From positions 4,712,001 to 4,776,000 of the forward strand of contig OW818698.1 in NCBI GenBank assembly GCA_942493375.1: 64,000 nucleotides of DNA. Reading direction: 5' to 3'. A program made the translations under genes and the position numbers. Shown one piece after another: positions 38,839-47,219 of this stretch. The first letter of the stretch is position 1; the number at the start of each line of letters is the position of its first letter. The notes below the pieces were generated by a model. It was given only the letters and a program-made list of their open reading frames with translations. It did no database searches and had not been told where the DNA came from. This DNA is from G942493375 sp942493375 (GTDB taxonomy: Bacteria; Armatimonadota; UBA5829).

Positions 38839-40713
38839 TTATGCAGTGGGGGGTGTTCCGGACTGTGTCTTGTTGAACTCAACGACATCGCTTAAATCTA
38901 CAGTCCCACCATTCATAAGTGTCTGGAACTCAGGTCTGTCCAGGGTCTCTTTCTTGAGCAGAACAACGACGATTGCATTCATCTTCTCACGGTTATCGAG
39001 AAGTAGTTTTCGTGCTCTCTCGTAAGCTTCATGCACGATAGACCGGACTTCTTCATCGATGGTCTTTGCAACGTCTTCGCTGTAGTTGCGGTCTTCCATC
39101 AGATCGCGTCCAAGGAACGGGTTACCGTGACGTCTACCAAGGGTCAGTGGTCCTATGGCATCACTCATACCATACTCACATACCATAGCCCTTACAAGCT
39201 CGGTTGCCCTCTGAAGGTCATTGCTGGCTCCAGTGCTCATTTCCTGGTAGACCATCTCTTCAGCTACACGTCCGCCCAACAGTCCGGTGACATCATCAAG
39301 CAGCTCAGTTCGCGTCGTCAGATACTTGTCCTGTGTAGGCAGTGTCATGGTATATCCCAGAGCCATACCTCTTGGCAATATTGACACCTTATGGACCGGA
39401 TCGCAGCTCTCAAGAAGTTCCAGGACAATTGCATGTCCGACTTCGTGATAAGCGACCATTTCTTTTTCTTTGTCGCTGATCAACCGGCTTCTGCGCTCCG
39501 GACCAGCTACAACTCTATCAACGGAAGCTTCGAAGTCCTCCATGAATATTTTGGACTTCTCTTTCCTTGCCGCAAGCAAAGCAGCCTCGTTTACAAGGCT
39601 TGCCAGGTCTGCACCAGAGAATCCAGCAGTCCGTTTTGCCAGTGAATTTGGATCAACATCGTCAGACAATGGTTTCTCTCTCAGATGGACTCTCAGAATT
39701 GCTTCACGGCCTCTGGCGTCCGGATTATCGACAACAACCCGGCGGTCGAATCTGCCTGGTCTGAGCAGTGCAGGGTCCAAAACATCCGGTCTGTTAGTTG
39801 CTGCAATTAAGATTACACCTGAGTTGGGATCAAATCCATCCATCTCCACCAGGAGCTGGTTCAGGGTCTGTTCTCTTTCGTCGTGTCCACCGCCAAGACC
39901 TGCGCCCCGCTGTCTACCGACTGCATCAATTTCGTCTATAAAGATCAGACTTGGCTTGTTGGCTTTTGCAGTCTCAAACAGGTCACGAACTCTGCTGGCG
40001 CCTACCCCGACGAACATTTCGACGAAATCGGAACCGCTGATATGGAAGAAAGGAACTCCGGCTTCACCGGCAATGGCTCTTGCAAGCAGAGTCTTACCAC
40101 AGCCTGGAGGTCCCAACAAAAGGACACCTTTAGGAATTTTTGCTCCCAGAGCCTGGAACTTCTTGGGGTTTTTGAGGAACTCTACTACTTCCTCAAGCTC
40201 CTGTTTAGCTTCATCTACACCGGCTACATCGTCAAATGTAACTTTGGGTATATTTTCATTAGCACGCTTCGCACGGCTGCGGCCAAAAGACATGGCCTGA
40301 TTGCTGCCGGACTGAGCCTGCCTGAAGAAGAACATCCACAGGGCCACCAGTAAAACCAAAGGCATGATGATCGTCAGAATAACTGAGACAAAATTGTCAG
40401 ACAACATGGGTCTCTTGTTGTCATAACTCACCTTATGGGCACGCAGTAATTCATGGAAATCTCTACGTTCGGACTGGGACTGTGGGTCTAAATCCGTAAA
40501 GTATTTGTCACCTTTTTTAGTCTCGAATTCAAAACGATCTCTGTTGATACTACCACGGGCAGCTTCATCACGACTTATCATACGCCAAGCCGTAGAATAG
40601 TCAACTTTTTTGGGGCCCGATCCAGCTCCGCCTAAGGGGAATTGCCCCCTTAGCAACAGGATTAGACCTATGACAAATAAACCAGCAATAACTTGCTTCC
40701 AGACTCGGCTCAA
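38839..40713 (-). CDS. ftsH: FtsH ATP-dependent zinc metalloprotease
   Basis: The 624-residue membrane protease degrades short-lived and damaged membrane proteins. Two N-terminal helices (about 9-21 and 110-130) bracket the periplasmic domain. The AAA module has Walker A GPPGCGKT (201-208), Walker B LIFIDE (256-261), pore loop MFVG and the second region of homology ATNRPD...RPGRFDR. The zinc site is HEVGH (423-427), with the third ligand region downstream. Length is normal. The start is TTG 40713 with GGAGG 6 bases upstream. It appears monocistronic, ending at the 38794-38826 terminator. Upstream lies a GTCATTCTGA inverted repeat. Confidence 0.97.
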   Translation of the reverse strand: MSRVWKQVIAGLFVIGLILLLRGQFPLGGAGSGPKKVDYSTAWRMISRDEAARGSINRDRFEFETKKGDKYFTDLDPQSQSERRDFHELLRAHKVSYDNKRPMLSDNFVSVILTIIMPLVLLVALWMFFFRQAQSGSNQAMSFGRSRAKRANENIPKVTFDDVAGVDEAKQELEEVVEFLKNPKKFQALGAKIPKGVLLLGPPGCGKTLLARAIAGEAGVPFFHISGSDFVEMFVGVGASRVRDLFETAKANKPSLIFIDEIDAVGRQRGAGLGGGHDEREQTLNQLLVEMDGFDPNSGVILIAATNRPDVLDPALLRPGRFDRRVVVDNPDARGREAILRVHLREKPLSDDVDPNSLAKRTAGFSGADLASLVNEAALLAARKEKSKIFMEDFEASVDRVVAGPERRSRLISDKEKEMVAYHEVGHAIVLELLESCDPVHKVSILPRGMALGYTMTLPTQDKYLTTRTELLDDVTGLLGGRVAEEMVYQEMSTGASNDLQRATELVRAMVCEYGMSDAIGPLTLGRRHGNPFLGRDLMEDRNYSEDVAKTIDEEVRSIVHEAYERARKLLLDNREKMNAIVVVLLKKETLDRPEFQTLMNGGTVDLSDVVEFNKTQSGTPPTA

Positions 40714-40878
40714 AACTTTCCTCCGTTACGAGGCGAGTAAAATATAACTCGCACTTTTCTCGACCGGTGTTACTGAAATAACACTACCAGTCAAGAGACT
40801 GACTCGAAAATCCAGGGTAATAGAAATTATACCATTCGTAAGGTCACCGCACCAAATTACACGCTCAATCTGTACACA

Positions 40879-40947
40879 TGTCATTCTGAACGCAGTGAAG
40901 AATCTCAACCTTAGATGAGCAGATTCTTCACTGCGTTCAGAATGACA
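40879..40947. repeat. 27-bp perfect inverted repeat (GTCATTCTGA family)
   Basis: Arms 40879-40905 and 40921-40947 are perfectly complementary (TGTCATTCTGAACGCAGTG...) around a 15-base spacer. The same family forms a 31-bp pair at 47074-47143, and one arm occurs at 8692-8721. Confidence 0.9.
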
Positions 40948-40953
40948 ATTGCT

Positions 40954-42426
40954 CTATTTAACAAATTGGAATGCATAGAGTTTAGCAGAACGCATCTTGA
41001 TTCTCAAGCGTACTTCTTTGCCTGCAAGACTCGAAACATCCGGTCCATTTTTCCACCAGACTTCCTGAGCCACCGAGTTGCGTTCCAGACTGATGGAATC
41101 ATTCATCGTGAATCCTGGGATCGAGAGACCATCCGGAGTCAGTATTTCAACCCAGGCTTCACCCATAGCCCCGCAGTCTATATTAAGTTCCAGCCTGCTT
41201 CCTTCAAACTTGATTACAGGACTGACAATATCGCCACCTCCAGCACCTGCATCAGCCGAAACAAATCCATCCAGACGTTGTACCGTCCGAGCATACATAC
41301 CCAAATCTCGCTCTTCTATAACATCCTCTGCTCCGTGTGTAGTAGGCAGTGCCCCATAATACTGGTAAATATAGTCACCGCGCTTTATCATACCAACGCA
41401 CATATACAACCCGCCGCCATCGGTTTCACCCATATACCCGGGTGTGACATAATCGTCCCGGAAGCGGTTCCATCGAGTTCCGTCCCTGCTGATAGCCATC
41501 TGGATAGAAACAGCGCCGTCGTTCTCCTTTTTGCCACGGTCATCACGTCCGTGTGAATCAAATCCGTCGTAGTGCCTGTAAGGAGACGGGAATGAGAAGT
41601 AAGCATCATCAGCCCAGGGATATTGCACTACGCTGGGGGTGTAGATGTCGGTTGCAGGAGGGTCAAATTCATCAGCGCTCAAAACCACAGGGAATTCATC
41701 GGTCAAGCTGAACATATTCTCTGCCCAGACCAGTCCTGGTTTTTCAGCAAAAGGACCATGGGGCCAGCTCTGCAGATAGAAATCGTCAACTTCACAGCGT
41801 GATACTGTCCGCAGCCATTTTGGATCCCAACTCCGTAGGTAGGAGACATATTTTTTGATGCGGGTATCATAGAAACACTGGTTCTGGGTGTCACAACAGA
41901 AAGGGATTACCTGGCCATCAAAAGTAGGCTTCCATGCGATGCCATCCTTTGAGTGCCACGTGGTCATTCCATACTGCCCGCGTTCCCACTGCTCCGGAGA
42001 AGCCTGGGCTAATGCCTTGAATCTATGTCCGTTGCTCTCACTCGGGTCAATAAAGAACGTAGCTACGCTGATACCTACAAGGTTGTTGTCCTTGCTGCCT
42101 TGATACTCAATCAGTCCAACTTTTTCGCGTTTCCAGTTGATTCCGTCATCACTCACAGCCAGCAGGTTAGGGACATAAGCATCCGATTGTGCAAAACCCA
42201 TAGGCAATGCAATATAGTAGAGTCGATACTGCCCATCAACTTCCAGAACAGTCCCGAACGTCCCAACTCTGTGTCCTTCGATCTCAGTCTCAGGCACCAA
42301 TACTGGTCCGGATTTAATCGGTGGGTTCATCTTGATCTCAATGCCCCGGGATGACTCGATGAACTTACTGTCCATAAACAGCTGTTTTCTACTGCCTACA
42401 TTGAAATGATTGCATTTTTCGGTCAT
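40954..42426 (-). CDS. GH43/GH32-like five-bladed beta-propeller protein
   Basis: The 490-residue protein begins RKQLFMDSKFIESSRG and carries MTTWHSKDGIAWKP, AISRDGTRWNRF and YYGALPTTHGAE blade motifs, as in the GH32/GH43/GH68 furanosidase superfamily. A C-terminal beta-sandwich (~375-490, GEAWVEILTPDG, EVRLRIKMRSAKLYAFQF) follows. It shares its opening (QLF-D...P-K-G-V--PE) and overall layout with the protein at 61601-63067, so they are paralogues. Catalytic acids are not assignable by eye. It is the last gene of a leftward operon after the methyltransferase, whose stop is just 4 bases from this ATG; AAAGGG lies upstream. Confidence 0.65.
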   Translation of the reverse strand: MTEKCNHFNVGSRKQLFMDSKFIESSRGIEIKMNPPIKSGPVLVPETEIEGHRVGTFGTVLEVDGQYRLYYIALPMGFAQSDAYVPNLLAVSDDGINWKREKVGLIEYQGSKDNNLVGISVATFFIDPSESNGHRFKALAQASPEQWERGQYGMTTWHSKDGIAWKPTFDGQVIPFCCDTQNQCFYDTRIKKYVSYLRSWDPKWLRTVSRCEVDDFYLQSWPHGPFAEKPGLVWAENMFSLTDEFPVVLSADEFDPPATDIYTPSVVQYPWADDAYFSFPSPYRHYDGFDSHGRDDRGKKENDGAVSIQMAISRDGTRWNRFRDDYVTPGYMGETDGGGLYMCVGMIKRGDYIYQYYGALPTTHGAEDVIEERDLGMYARTVQRLDGFVSADAGAGGGDIVSPVIKFEGSRLELNIDCGAMGEAWVEILTPDGLSIPGFTMNDSISLERNSVAQEVWWKNGPDVSSLAGKEVRLRIKMRSAKLYAFQFVK

Positions 42427-42430
42427 TTAT

Positions 42431-43066
42431 CTACCCTTTCGTTCCGATTGCCAATAAAATAGTATAATCTTTCGGGCCTGATGGTGTTTCTCTAGTCATT
42501 GTATGGGCTTTAGTTACTCGAACTTCCGTGAATCCGGCAGCAGACAGAGTTGCGATGAACCGATCCCGGCTAAATCCTTTATGGTGGACTCCGGTCATAT
42601 CTTCGTGAAAATTGCCGTCTTCTTCATCTAAATCGGCAATAAGCACATGTCCGCCTGATGTGACCACATTATATAAAGCAGATAAAAACTCTGAGGGATT
42701 TTCTATATGGTGCAATACCATGCTGGACACTGCTATATCAAATGGTCCAAGTTTCCCAAATACAGGATCTGAATATTCGCATTCAACCGTATTGATGTTG
42801 GCAATATGAGCTTCAGCTATCTTCTGATTCAAGACGTCCAGCATACCAGCAGAAGCATCAACACCTGTTATGTGTCCTGCGAGTTTAGCTAATTCCAGAC
42901 TGACCAGCCCGGTTCCACAGCCATAATCCAGTATATTGGCAGATGCATCAAATGCCACTTCCTGTGCCATTCGCTCCACAATCTGTTTAGCCATCTTCAG
43001 GCGTTGCGGGTTTTCATCCCATTTGGATGCAGCCTTATTAAAGCGGTCGATATTTTCGTTACTCAA
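42431..43066 (-). CDS. Class I SAM-dependent methyltransferase
   Basis: The 211-residue protein shows the Rossmann methyltransferase motifs: motif I ILDYGCGTGLVSLELA, GVDASAGML with the acidic SAM-binding residue, and SSMVLHHIENPSEFL. UbiE-like or YcgJ-like small-molecule methyltransferases share this shape; the substrate cannot be told. The start is TTG 43066, 8 bases after CAGGAG. It sits between the Gfo/Idh/MocA gene (15 bases upstream) and the GH43-like gene in one leftward operon. Confidence 0.88.
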   Translation of the reverse strand: MSNENIDRFNKAASKWDENPQRLKMAKQIVERMAQEVAFDASANILDYGCGTGLVSLELAKLAGHITGVDASAGMLDVLNQKIAEAHIANINTVECEYSDPVFGKLGPFDIAVSSMVLHHIENPSEFLSALYNVVTSGGHVLIADLDEEDGNFHEDMTGVHHKGFSRDRFIATLSAAGFTEVRVTKAHTMTRETPSGPKDYTILLAIGTKG

Positions 43067-43081
43067 AAATAATGCTCCTGT

Positions 43082-44161
43082 TTATTTCGGATGCGCAAAC
43101 TGCGTAGCCCTGTAAGCAGTCTTCACTGCTTCAGCAGCGTCATCTAGTGATACGCGCATTCGATGCTCAGAGTTCTCTATAGATTCAATAAGGTCGCCCA
43201 TTATATGTCTTAGACCATCGGCATAGACCTCCAACTTCGGCTGAGCAAGCTCAAGTCCACCTTTGATTTCATGCTGCGTAGCATAGGTAAACTCAGACGA
43301 TAGTTCAGATTCGTGTAGAGCAGGAGAGAATGTTATATCTACATCTAGGTCCCAAAGCTTTTCCAACCCTGTCTGGTCGGTCGATCCCCAGATCTTCATT
43401 TCCAGAGGGATCCAACCTATGACATCTATCTCCCCCATATCGAATGCGAAATGGAACGTTGTCCTCTCAAGCTCCCTGGGTCTGCTGAATGAATGCCAGA
43501 ATGTACCGACTACATCGTTGTCATACTTCACCGCAGCGAACACTCTATCCTCCATGCCCTTTTCACGTTCTACACCCAAAGACCAGCAATCCACAGCTTT
43601 AGCCTTAGCCACGGTAGATGCAATGTCGAAAAAGTGGACTCCATGCTCCAGCAGGATTCGTCCGCTGACTTCAGGGTTCCAAAACCAGTGCCCTTTTTGA
43701 ACTGTCTCCTGCATTGCATAATTGCGAAGGTCCATCCGGCGGAGCTTACCAAGTATACCTGCTTTAGCAATTTCCTCTAACGCAATGACTATCGGGTTAT
43801 AGCGCAGGACAAAGTTCACACTTGCTTTTACTCCTGCAGCACGTGCGGCATCAATTATCTGAGCAGTATCATCTGGTGACAATGCCAGAGGCTTTTCTAT
43901 CAATGTATGCTTTCCTGCAGCAAAAGCTTTAAGAGCAAGATCTTTATGTGAGCTCGGAGGAGTCGCAATTGAGACTATGTCAACTGACTGGTCAGCCAGC
44001 AGGTTGTTGTAATCAGAATAACAAGCAACCCCGTCAGGTAATCGTGCCGGATCAGAATCACAGACCGCAACGACCCCAGCATTCGACATAGCATCCCAGG
44101 CCTTGTGCATAAAAGCCCCAAACCCACCATACCCGATAATCCCAATACCCTTTTTAGACAT
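43082..44161 (-). CDS. Gfo/Idh/MocA-family oxidoreductase
   Basis: The 359-residue protein has the dinucleotide motif IGIIGYGGFGAFMH and the EKP motif (HTLIEKPLALSP) with the catalytic Lys. C-terminal sheet motifs are SGRILLEHGVHFFDIAS and FWHSFSRPRELE. It likely oxidises a sugar, cyclitol or derivative with NAD(P). The gene opens a leftward operon with the methyltransferase and GH43-like genes. GGAGG lies 6 bases before the ATG. It is only distantly similar to the oxidoreductase at 7418. Confidence 0.9.
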   Translation of the reverse strand: MSKKGIGIIGYGGFGAFMHKAWDAMSNAGVVAVCDSDPARLPDGVACYSDYNNLLADQSVDIVSIATPPSSHKDLALKAFAAGKHTLIEKPLALSPDDTAQIIDAARAAGVKASVNFVLRYNPIVIALEEIAKAGILGKLRRMDLRNYAMQETVQKGHWFWNPEVSGRILLEHGVHFFDIASTVAKAKAVDCWSLGVEREKGMEDRVFAAVKYDNDVVGTFWHSFSRPRELERTTFHFAFDMGEIDVIGWIPLEMKIWGSTDQTGLEKLWDLDVDITFSPALHESELSSEFTYATQHEIKGGLELAQPKLEVYADGLRHIMGDLIESIENSEHRMRVSLDDAAEAVKTAYRATQFAHPK

Positions 44162-44314
44162 TCCCTTGCCTCCACAATCAACCTTGAATTGACATGTTAT
44201 ACCACAAAAAACCAGACAATACCCACCATACTCCCCTTCAAATTTAACAGTTTCCTTCCTACCAATTTCCCAATTTACAGTTCACCATTAATAAATTCCA
44301 CCAGCATTTCCCTT

Positions 44315-44380
44315 CCTGAAGCCTGAAGCCCGACGTCTGAAGCCTCTCCCTTCATAATTCATAATTCAACCTTCATAATT
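44315..44380. repeat. CCTGAAGCCTGAAGCC and ATAATTC simple repeats
   Basis: Two repeat types are adjacent: CCTGAAGCCTGAAGCCCG...CTGAAGCC (to 44347) and TTCATAATTCATAATTC (44352 on). Both families recur at 37376 and 33391. Confidence 0.6.
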
Positions 44381-44411
44381 TCCCTTCTGGTTTACTTTCT
44401 TGAATTCATGG

Positions 44412-44437
44412 TATAATAAAGTTGCTTAATGATTAAG
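44412..44437 (+). promoter_or_regulatory. TATAAT box with downstream operator CTTAATGATTAAG
   Basis: TATAAT (44412-44417) is followed 7 bases later by the perfect 13-base palindrome CTTAAT-G-ATTAAG (44425-44437), just upstream of the MarR-type start codon. A related palindrome lies at 45626-45638 before nfu. This is a natural autoregulation site. Confidence 0.6.
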
Positions 44438-44448
44438 GTGCTTAACGG

Positions 44449-45015
44449 ATGTCAACAGAGATAACACAAACAGGAAAAGAGTCTGCAGAATATGCAGAGA
44501 TACTTGCTGACTTGGTTGTGGAGATTCTAAATAAAAGTGCAGAAGATGCATTATCGGACAGTAATATCCCTCAGGATCTGACCAGATCACTGGTGGAATG
44601 TCTGCAATATGTTTTCCTGCATGGGGATTCCTCTCTGAAACAGATTTCCTATGGCTTGGGTATCAGTATCCCGGCTGCCAGCCAGCTTGTCGATAGACTT
44701 GTAAGAAAGAGTCTGGTTGAACGTAAGGAAGCTGAGTTGGACCGGCGCAGCATGCTGGTGCAGATTACTGAATCTGGTATTGCTAACATAAAGAATATCC
44801 GTGAAAAACGGACTCAATGGTTCCACGGGGTTCTAGAGAAAATGAGCGTGAGCGATCGCGAATCTCTAACCAATGGCCTGGAAGGATTCATCGAGGGAGC
44901 TACAGAGGATTCAGACGATTTGGAACGCAGTTGTGCAAAATGCGGAATGAAGCACGTTAATTTTTGCATACTTAATAAGATACGAGGATCTCGAAAAGTC
45001 GAGAACAAGAAATAA
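44449..45015 (+). CDS. MarR-family regulator with C-terminal cysteine cluster
   Basis: The 188-residue protein has a MarR-like winged helix (about 45-130: SSLKQISYGLGISIPAASQL as recognition helix region, VERKEAELDRRSMLVQITESG as wing). Its tail carries Cys162-x2-Cys165 and Cys173 (SCAKCGMKHVNFC), plus Cys51. This CxxC...C set could bind a metal or Fe-S cluster, though it has only three Cys. It is 10 bases upstream of the NifU-type scaffold gene and shares its transcript. A role in sensing Fe-S status is inferred, by analogy to SufR/IscR-type control; no such MarR is known to me for sure. Palindromes are noted at its own and the nfu promoter. Confidence 0.8.
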   Translation: MSTEITQTGKESAEYAEILADLVVEILNKSAEDALSDSNIPQDLTRSLVECLQYVFLHGDSSLKQISYGLGISIPAASQLVDRLVRKSLVERKEAELDRRSMLVQITESGIANIKNIREKRTQWFHGVLEKMSVSDRESLTNGLEGFIEGATEDSDDLERSCAKCGMKHVNFCILNKIRGSRKVENKK

Positions 45016-45025
45016 GGAGCTTAAC

Positions 45026-45460
45026 ATGGCACAGGGCTACAGCACCAAAGTAATGGAACACTTCGCAAATCCCCGCAACGTTGGGGAGATAGAGGACGCC
45101 GACGGAATAGGAAATGTTGGTAATCCGGTCTGCGGTGATATAATGAAGATGTATATAAAGGTTGAGAACAACATCATCACCGATGTTAAATTCAAGACCT
45201 TTGGATGTGGTGCAGCTATTGCCACATCCAGTATGGCAACGGAGCTTATAAAGGGTAAATCTTTGGAAGAAGCCCTGACACTAACTAATGATGCTGTGGC
45301 AGAGGCTCTCGGTGGTCTTCCCAAGGTCAAGATGCACTGCAGTGTGCTTGCGGAACAGGCCGTTCAGAGAGCTATAGATGATTACCTTGTAAAGACAACT
45401 GGCAAGGGGCTCAATCTAAAGGATATCCCTGAAGAGCATTGTGCTGTTGCAGAGCACTAA
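45026..45460 (+). CDS. nifU: NifU/IscU-type Fe-S cluster scaffold protein
   Basis: The 144-residue protein begins GYSTKVMEHFANPRNVG and keeps the three cluster Cys: Cys36 (VCGDIM, with Asp38), Cys61 (FGCGAA) and Cys105 (HCSVLA). The short CAVAEH tail is unlike longer NifU proteins that have a ferredoxin and NifU-C part. It assembles [2Fe-2S] or [4Fe-4S] clusters with a cysteine desulfurase, which is not in this window. The Nfu-type gene follows after 228 bases. GGAGC lies 6 bases before the ATG. Confidence 0.95.
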   Translation: MAQGYSTKVMEHFANPRNVGEIEDADGIGNVGNPVCGDIMKMYIKVENNIITDVKFKTFGCGAAIATSSMATELIKGKSLEEALTLTNDAVAEALGGLPKVKMHCSVLAEQAVQRAIDDYLVKTTGKGLNLKDIPEEHCAVAEH

Positions 45461-45534
45461 CCCGCATTATTCACCAATCTTCGCTTTTGGCTGGCAGTAG
45501 AGACAAAAGCTGAGTCAGTCATGAATAACACGGG
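45461..45534 (+). ncRNA. Predicted hairpin between nifU and nfu
   Basis: CCCG/CGGG and TTATTCA/TGAATAA form an outer stem with a CA/CA internal loop. GCTTTTG (45483-45489) pairs with CAAAAGC (45504-45510) inside. The 74-base fold starts at the nifU stop. It may be a 3' UTR structure or a short RNA. No known family matched. Confidence 0.3.
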
Positions 45535-45625
45535 CTAGACTGCAGATCAGCTTGAATGTTTATTATATAAAGCTTGCGGGCATTATGTAATAGAACTGAG
45601 AATATATGTTTTGCAGTCGTCGGTA

Positions 45626-45658
45626 TTAAATGATTAAGTTCGGTATGTTGAATATAAT
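45626..45658 (+). promoter_or_regulatory. nfu promoter with MarR-like operator
   Basis: TTAAATGATTAAG (45626-45638) matches the 44425 operator at 11 of 13 bases. TATAAT (45653-45658) lies 14 bases beyond, so the operator covers the expected -35 region. Confidence 0.5.
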
Positions 45659-45688
45659 GGCTATTGCTATTAAACAAAGGAGTATAGA

Positions 45689-45940
45689 ATGTCTACTGAA
45701 ACCAGTGATCTGAAGACTAGAGTTCAGGAAGTCCTGGACCTTGTAAGACCAAACCTGCAGGCGGATGGTGGGGATGTTGAACTAATCGATGTAGTCGATG
45801 GCGTTGTAAAAGTCAGGCTACAGGGGGCCTGCCATGGTTGCCCGATGGCTGCAATGACCTTGCAGATGGGTATCGAAAGAACCATTAAGGCACAGATTCC
45901 TGAAATTACAAGCGTAGAGAACGTATCCGACGAAGATTAG
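45689..45940 (+). CDS. Nfu-type NifU C-terminal domain protein
   Basis: The 83-residue protein is the NifU-C/Nfu domain, with Cys48 and Cys51 in GACHGCPMAAMT (CxxC), and begins VQEVLDLVRPNLQADGGDVEL. Nfu proteins carry an Fe-S cluster from scaffold to target. Short standalone forms are common. AAAGGAG precedes the ATG. Its own promoter and operator-like site (45626-45658) suggest shared control with the MarR/nifU operon. Confidence 0.95.
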   Translation: MSTETSDLKTRVQEVLDLVRPNLQADGGDVELIDVVDGVVKVRLQGACHGCPMAAMTLQMGIERTIKAQIPEITSVENVSDED

Positions 45941-45972
45941 TATTCCGTAGGGGGGATTGAACAGATTGTGGT

Positions 45973-45989
45973 GCAGGCTTCCAGCCTGC
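45973..45989. repeat. GCAGGCT-TCC-AGCCTGC repeat, copy 2
   Basis: Identical stem and flank (TTGTGGT) to copy 1 at 6855-6871. Confidence 0.75.
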
Positions 45990-46002
45990 CTCCCTTGTGT
46001 TC

Positions 46003-46025
46003 AAAAAAGGCTACGTCCCCTTTTT
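46003..46025. repeat. Degenerate REP palindrome
   Basis: A6-GGCTACGTCCCC-T5, related to the RAYT palindromes at 29649-31059 in the inverted orientation. Confidence 0.55.
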
Positions 46026-46043
46026 GAATATTAAAAAAAGAGA

Positions 46044-46070
46044 GCCCGGACGAGTATGGATCGTCCGGGC
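46044..46070 (+). terminator. Hairpin GCCCGGACGA...TCGTCCGGGC
   Basis: Perfect 10-bp stem with a 7-base loop. It lies about 100 bases after nfu. The trailing sequence GTTTCGCG is a poor T-tract, so termination is possible but not sure. Confidence 0.6.
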
Positions 46071-46273
46071 GTTTCGCGTCTTGTGGACTTGCGTGCCTGC
46101 GCATGTTCACATGGCCCTTCTGCGGTTGGGCAAAAAACTTTTGAGCCTTTCAGCTCTGTGAGCGGCTGACCAGTTGTATATTAGTCTCTTACATCAATAG
46201 TTTTCCACTCACAGACCATCCCCATTACCCGCACAAATACCAGGTTTTTGCCTAAAGGAGATAGGAATTAGAT
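46071..46273. other. Leader of the amidase gene
   Basis: About 200 bases. GCCCTTCTGCGGTTGGGC forms a short hairpin at 46113-46130. No other feature recognised; AAGGAG (46256-46261) precedes the start by a suboptimal 12 bases. Confidence 0.4.
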
Positions 46274-47065
46274 ATGTCAGTCATAAACATCGCAGGTTGC
46301 CAAATGCTGGTATCTGCTGACATAGATTTGAATGTATCAAAAATAGTCGCAGGCATACGTGATGGGGCCGAGTCCGGAGCTGATTTAGTTGTCTTTCCCG
46401 AATGTGCAGTGTCCGGATATCCTCCTGTCCACCACACATGTATAAGCGAAATAGACGTAGTGGCAATTGCCGAAGCTAACCAGACTGTGTGTGATGCGGC
46501 TCGGAAGTATGGTGTTTGGGTAGTAGTCGGGACAATCGTTCAGAGTTCAGCGGGTTTGCTAAACACTGCACTGCTTATCAATGACAGCGGAATAATCGAA
46601 GGCAGGCAGGATAAGCTCCACCTCTTCCAGGGAGATAAGTCATACTTCGTGCAGGGTGAGTCTCTGGAATGCTTCACTATTAAGGGAGTCAGACTCGGTA
46701 TAACAGTCTGTTATGATTCCCGGTTCCCTGAAATATACAGGGTGCTGCGTGAAGAAGGCGCTGAAGTATTCATAATGATACTAAACGGTTGTGGCGGTGA
46801 TACCTGGAAACGCCCGGTTATGGAAGGCACATTCAGATGCCGGGCTGCAGAGAACACAGCTTTTGTTGTAGCCGTAAATGCCGCAGGCCCTCAGCAAATA
46901 TGCGTATCCCGGATATGCGATCCATTGGGTGTAGACCTGGAAGTTGCAGAAGCGGATACCGAACAAATGCTATATGCCCAACTTGATACCATGAAGACCC
47001 AGGATGGCATTTATTTCGATCACCGGGCCGACCTGTTCAACACCAGCATCAATCATAACCTATGA
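46274..47065 (+). CDS. Nitrilase-superfamily carbon-nitrogen hydrolase
   Basis: The 263-residue protein has the catalytic triad Glu43 (VVFPECAVSGYPP), Lys114 (RQDKLHLF) and Cys146 (GITVCYDSRFPE). Typical features are DLVVFPE and the NGCGGDTWKRPV segment. It hydrolyses an amide or nitrile, such as a carbamoyl compound or an omega-amide; the substrate cannot be set. It is a soluble stand-alone member, unlike the Lnt-like enzyme at 9780. It ends 9 bases before a 31-bp inverted repeat. Confidence 0.9.
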   Translation: MSVINIAGCQMLVSADIDLNVSKIVAGIRDGAESGADLVVFPECAVSGYPPVHHTCISEIDVVAIAEANQTVCDAARKYGVWVVVGTIVQSSAGLLNTALLINDSGIIEGRQDKLHLFQGDKSYFVQGESLECFTIKGVRLGITVCYDSRFPEIYRVLREEGAEVFIMILNGCGGDTWKRPVMEGTFRCRAAENTAFVVAVNAAGPQQICVSRICDPLGVDLEVAEADTEQMLYAQLDTMKTQDGIYFDHRADLFNTSINHNL

Positions 47066-47073
47066 TATGTATA

Positions 47074-47143
47074 TGTCATCCTGAGGAACGAAGGATCTGC
47101 TTTTTCGGATTGAAAAGCAGATCCTTCGTTCCTCAGGATGACA
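47074..47143. repeat. 31-bp perfect inverted repeat (GTCATCCTGA family)
   Basis: Arms 47074-47104 and 47113-47143 (TGTCATCCTGAGGAACGAAG...) are perfectly complementary with loop TCGGATTG. It is a member of the same family as 40879-40947, in the gap before tsaE. Confidence 0.92.
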
Positions 47144-47219
47144 CCATTCAAATGCTTATTTGGCACTTGCCCGCAACAGAATGTATCATGTTCATATCCT
47201 ACAGAGGTGTACCCTAAAG

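Noticed and set aside
39470..40300. Open frame antisense to ftsH (276 codons)
   Set aside because: FtsH motifs prove the minus strand; the plus-strand frame is low-complexity and Ser/Arg-rich, typical of a shadow.
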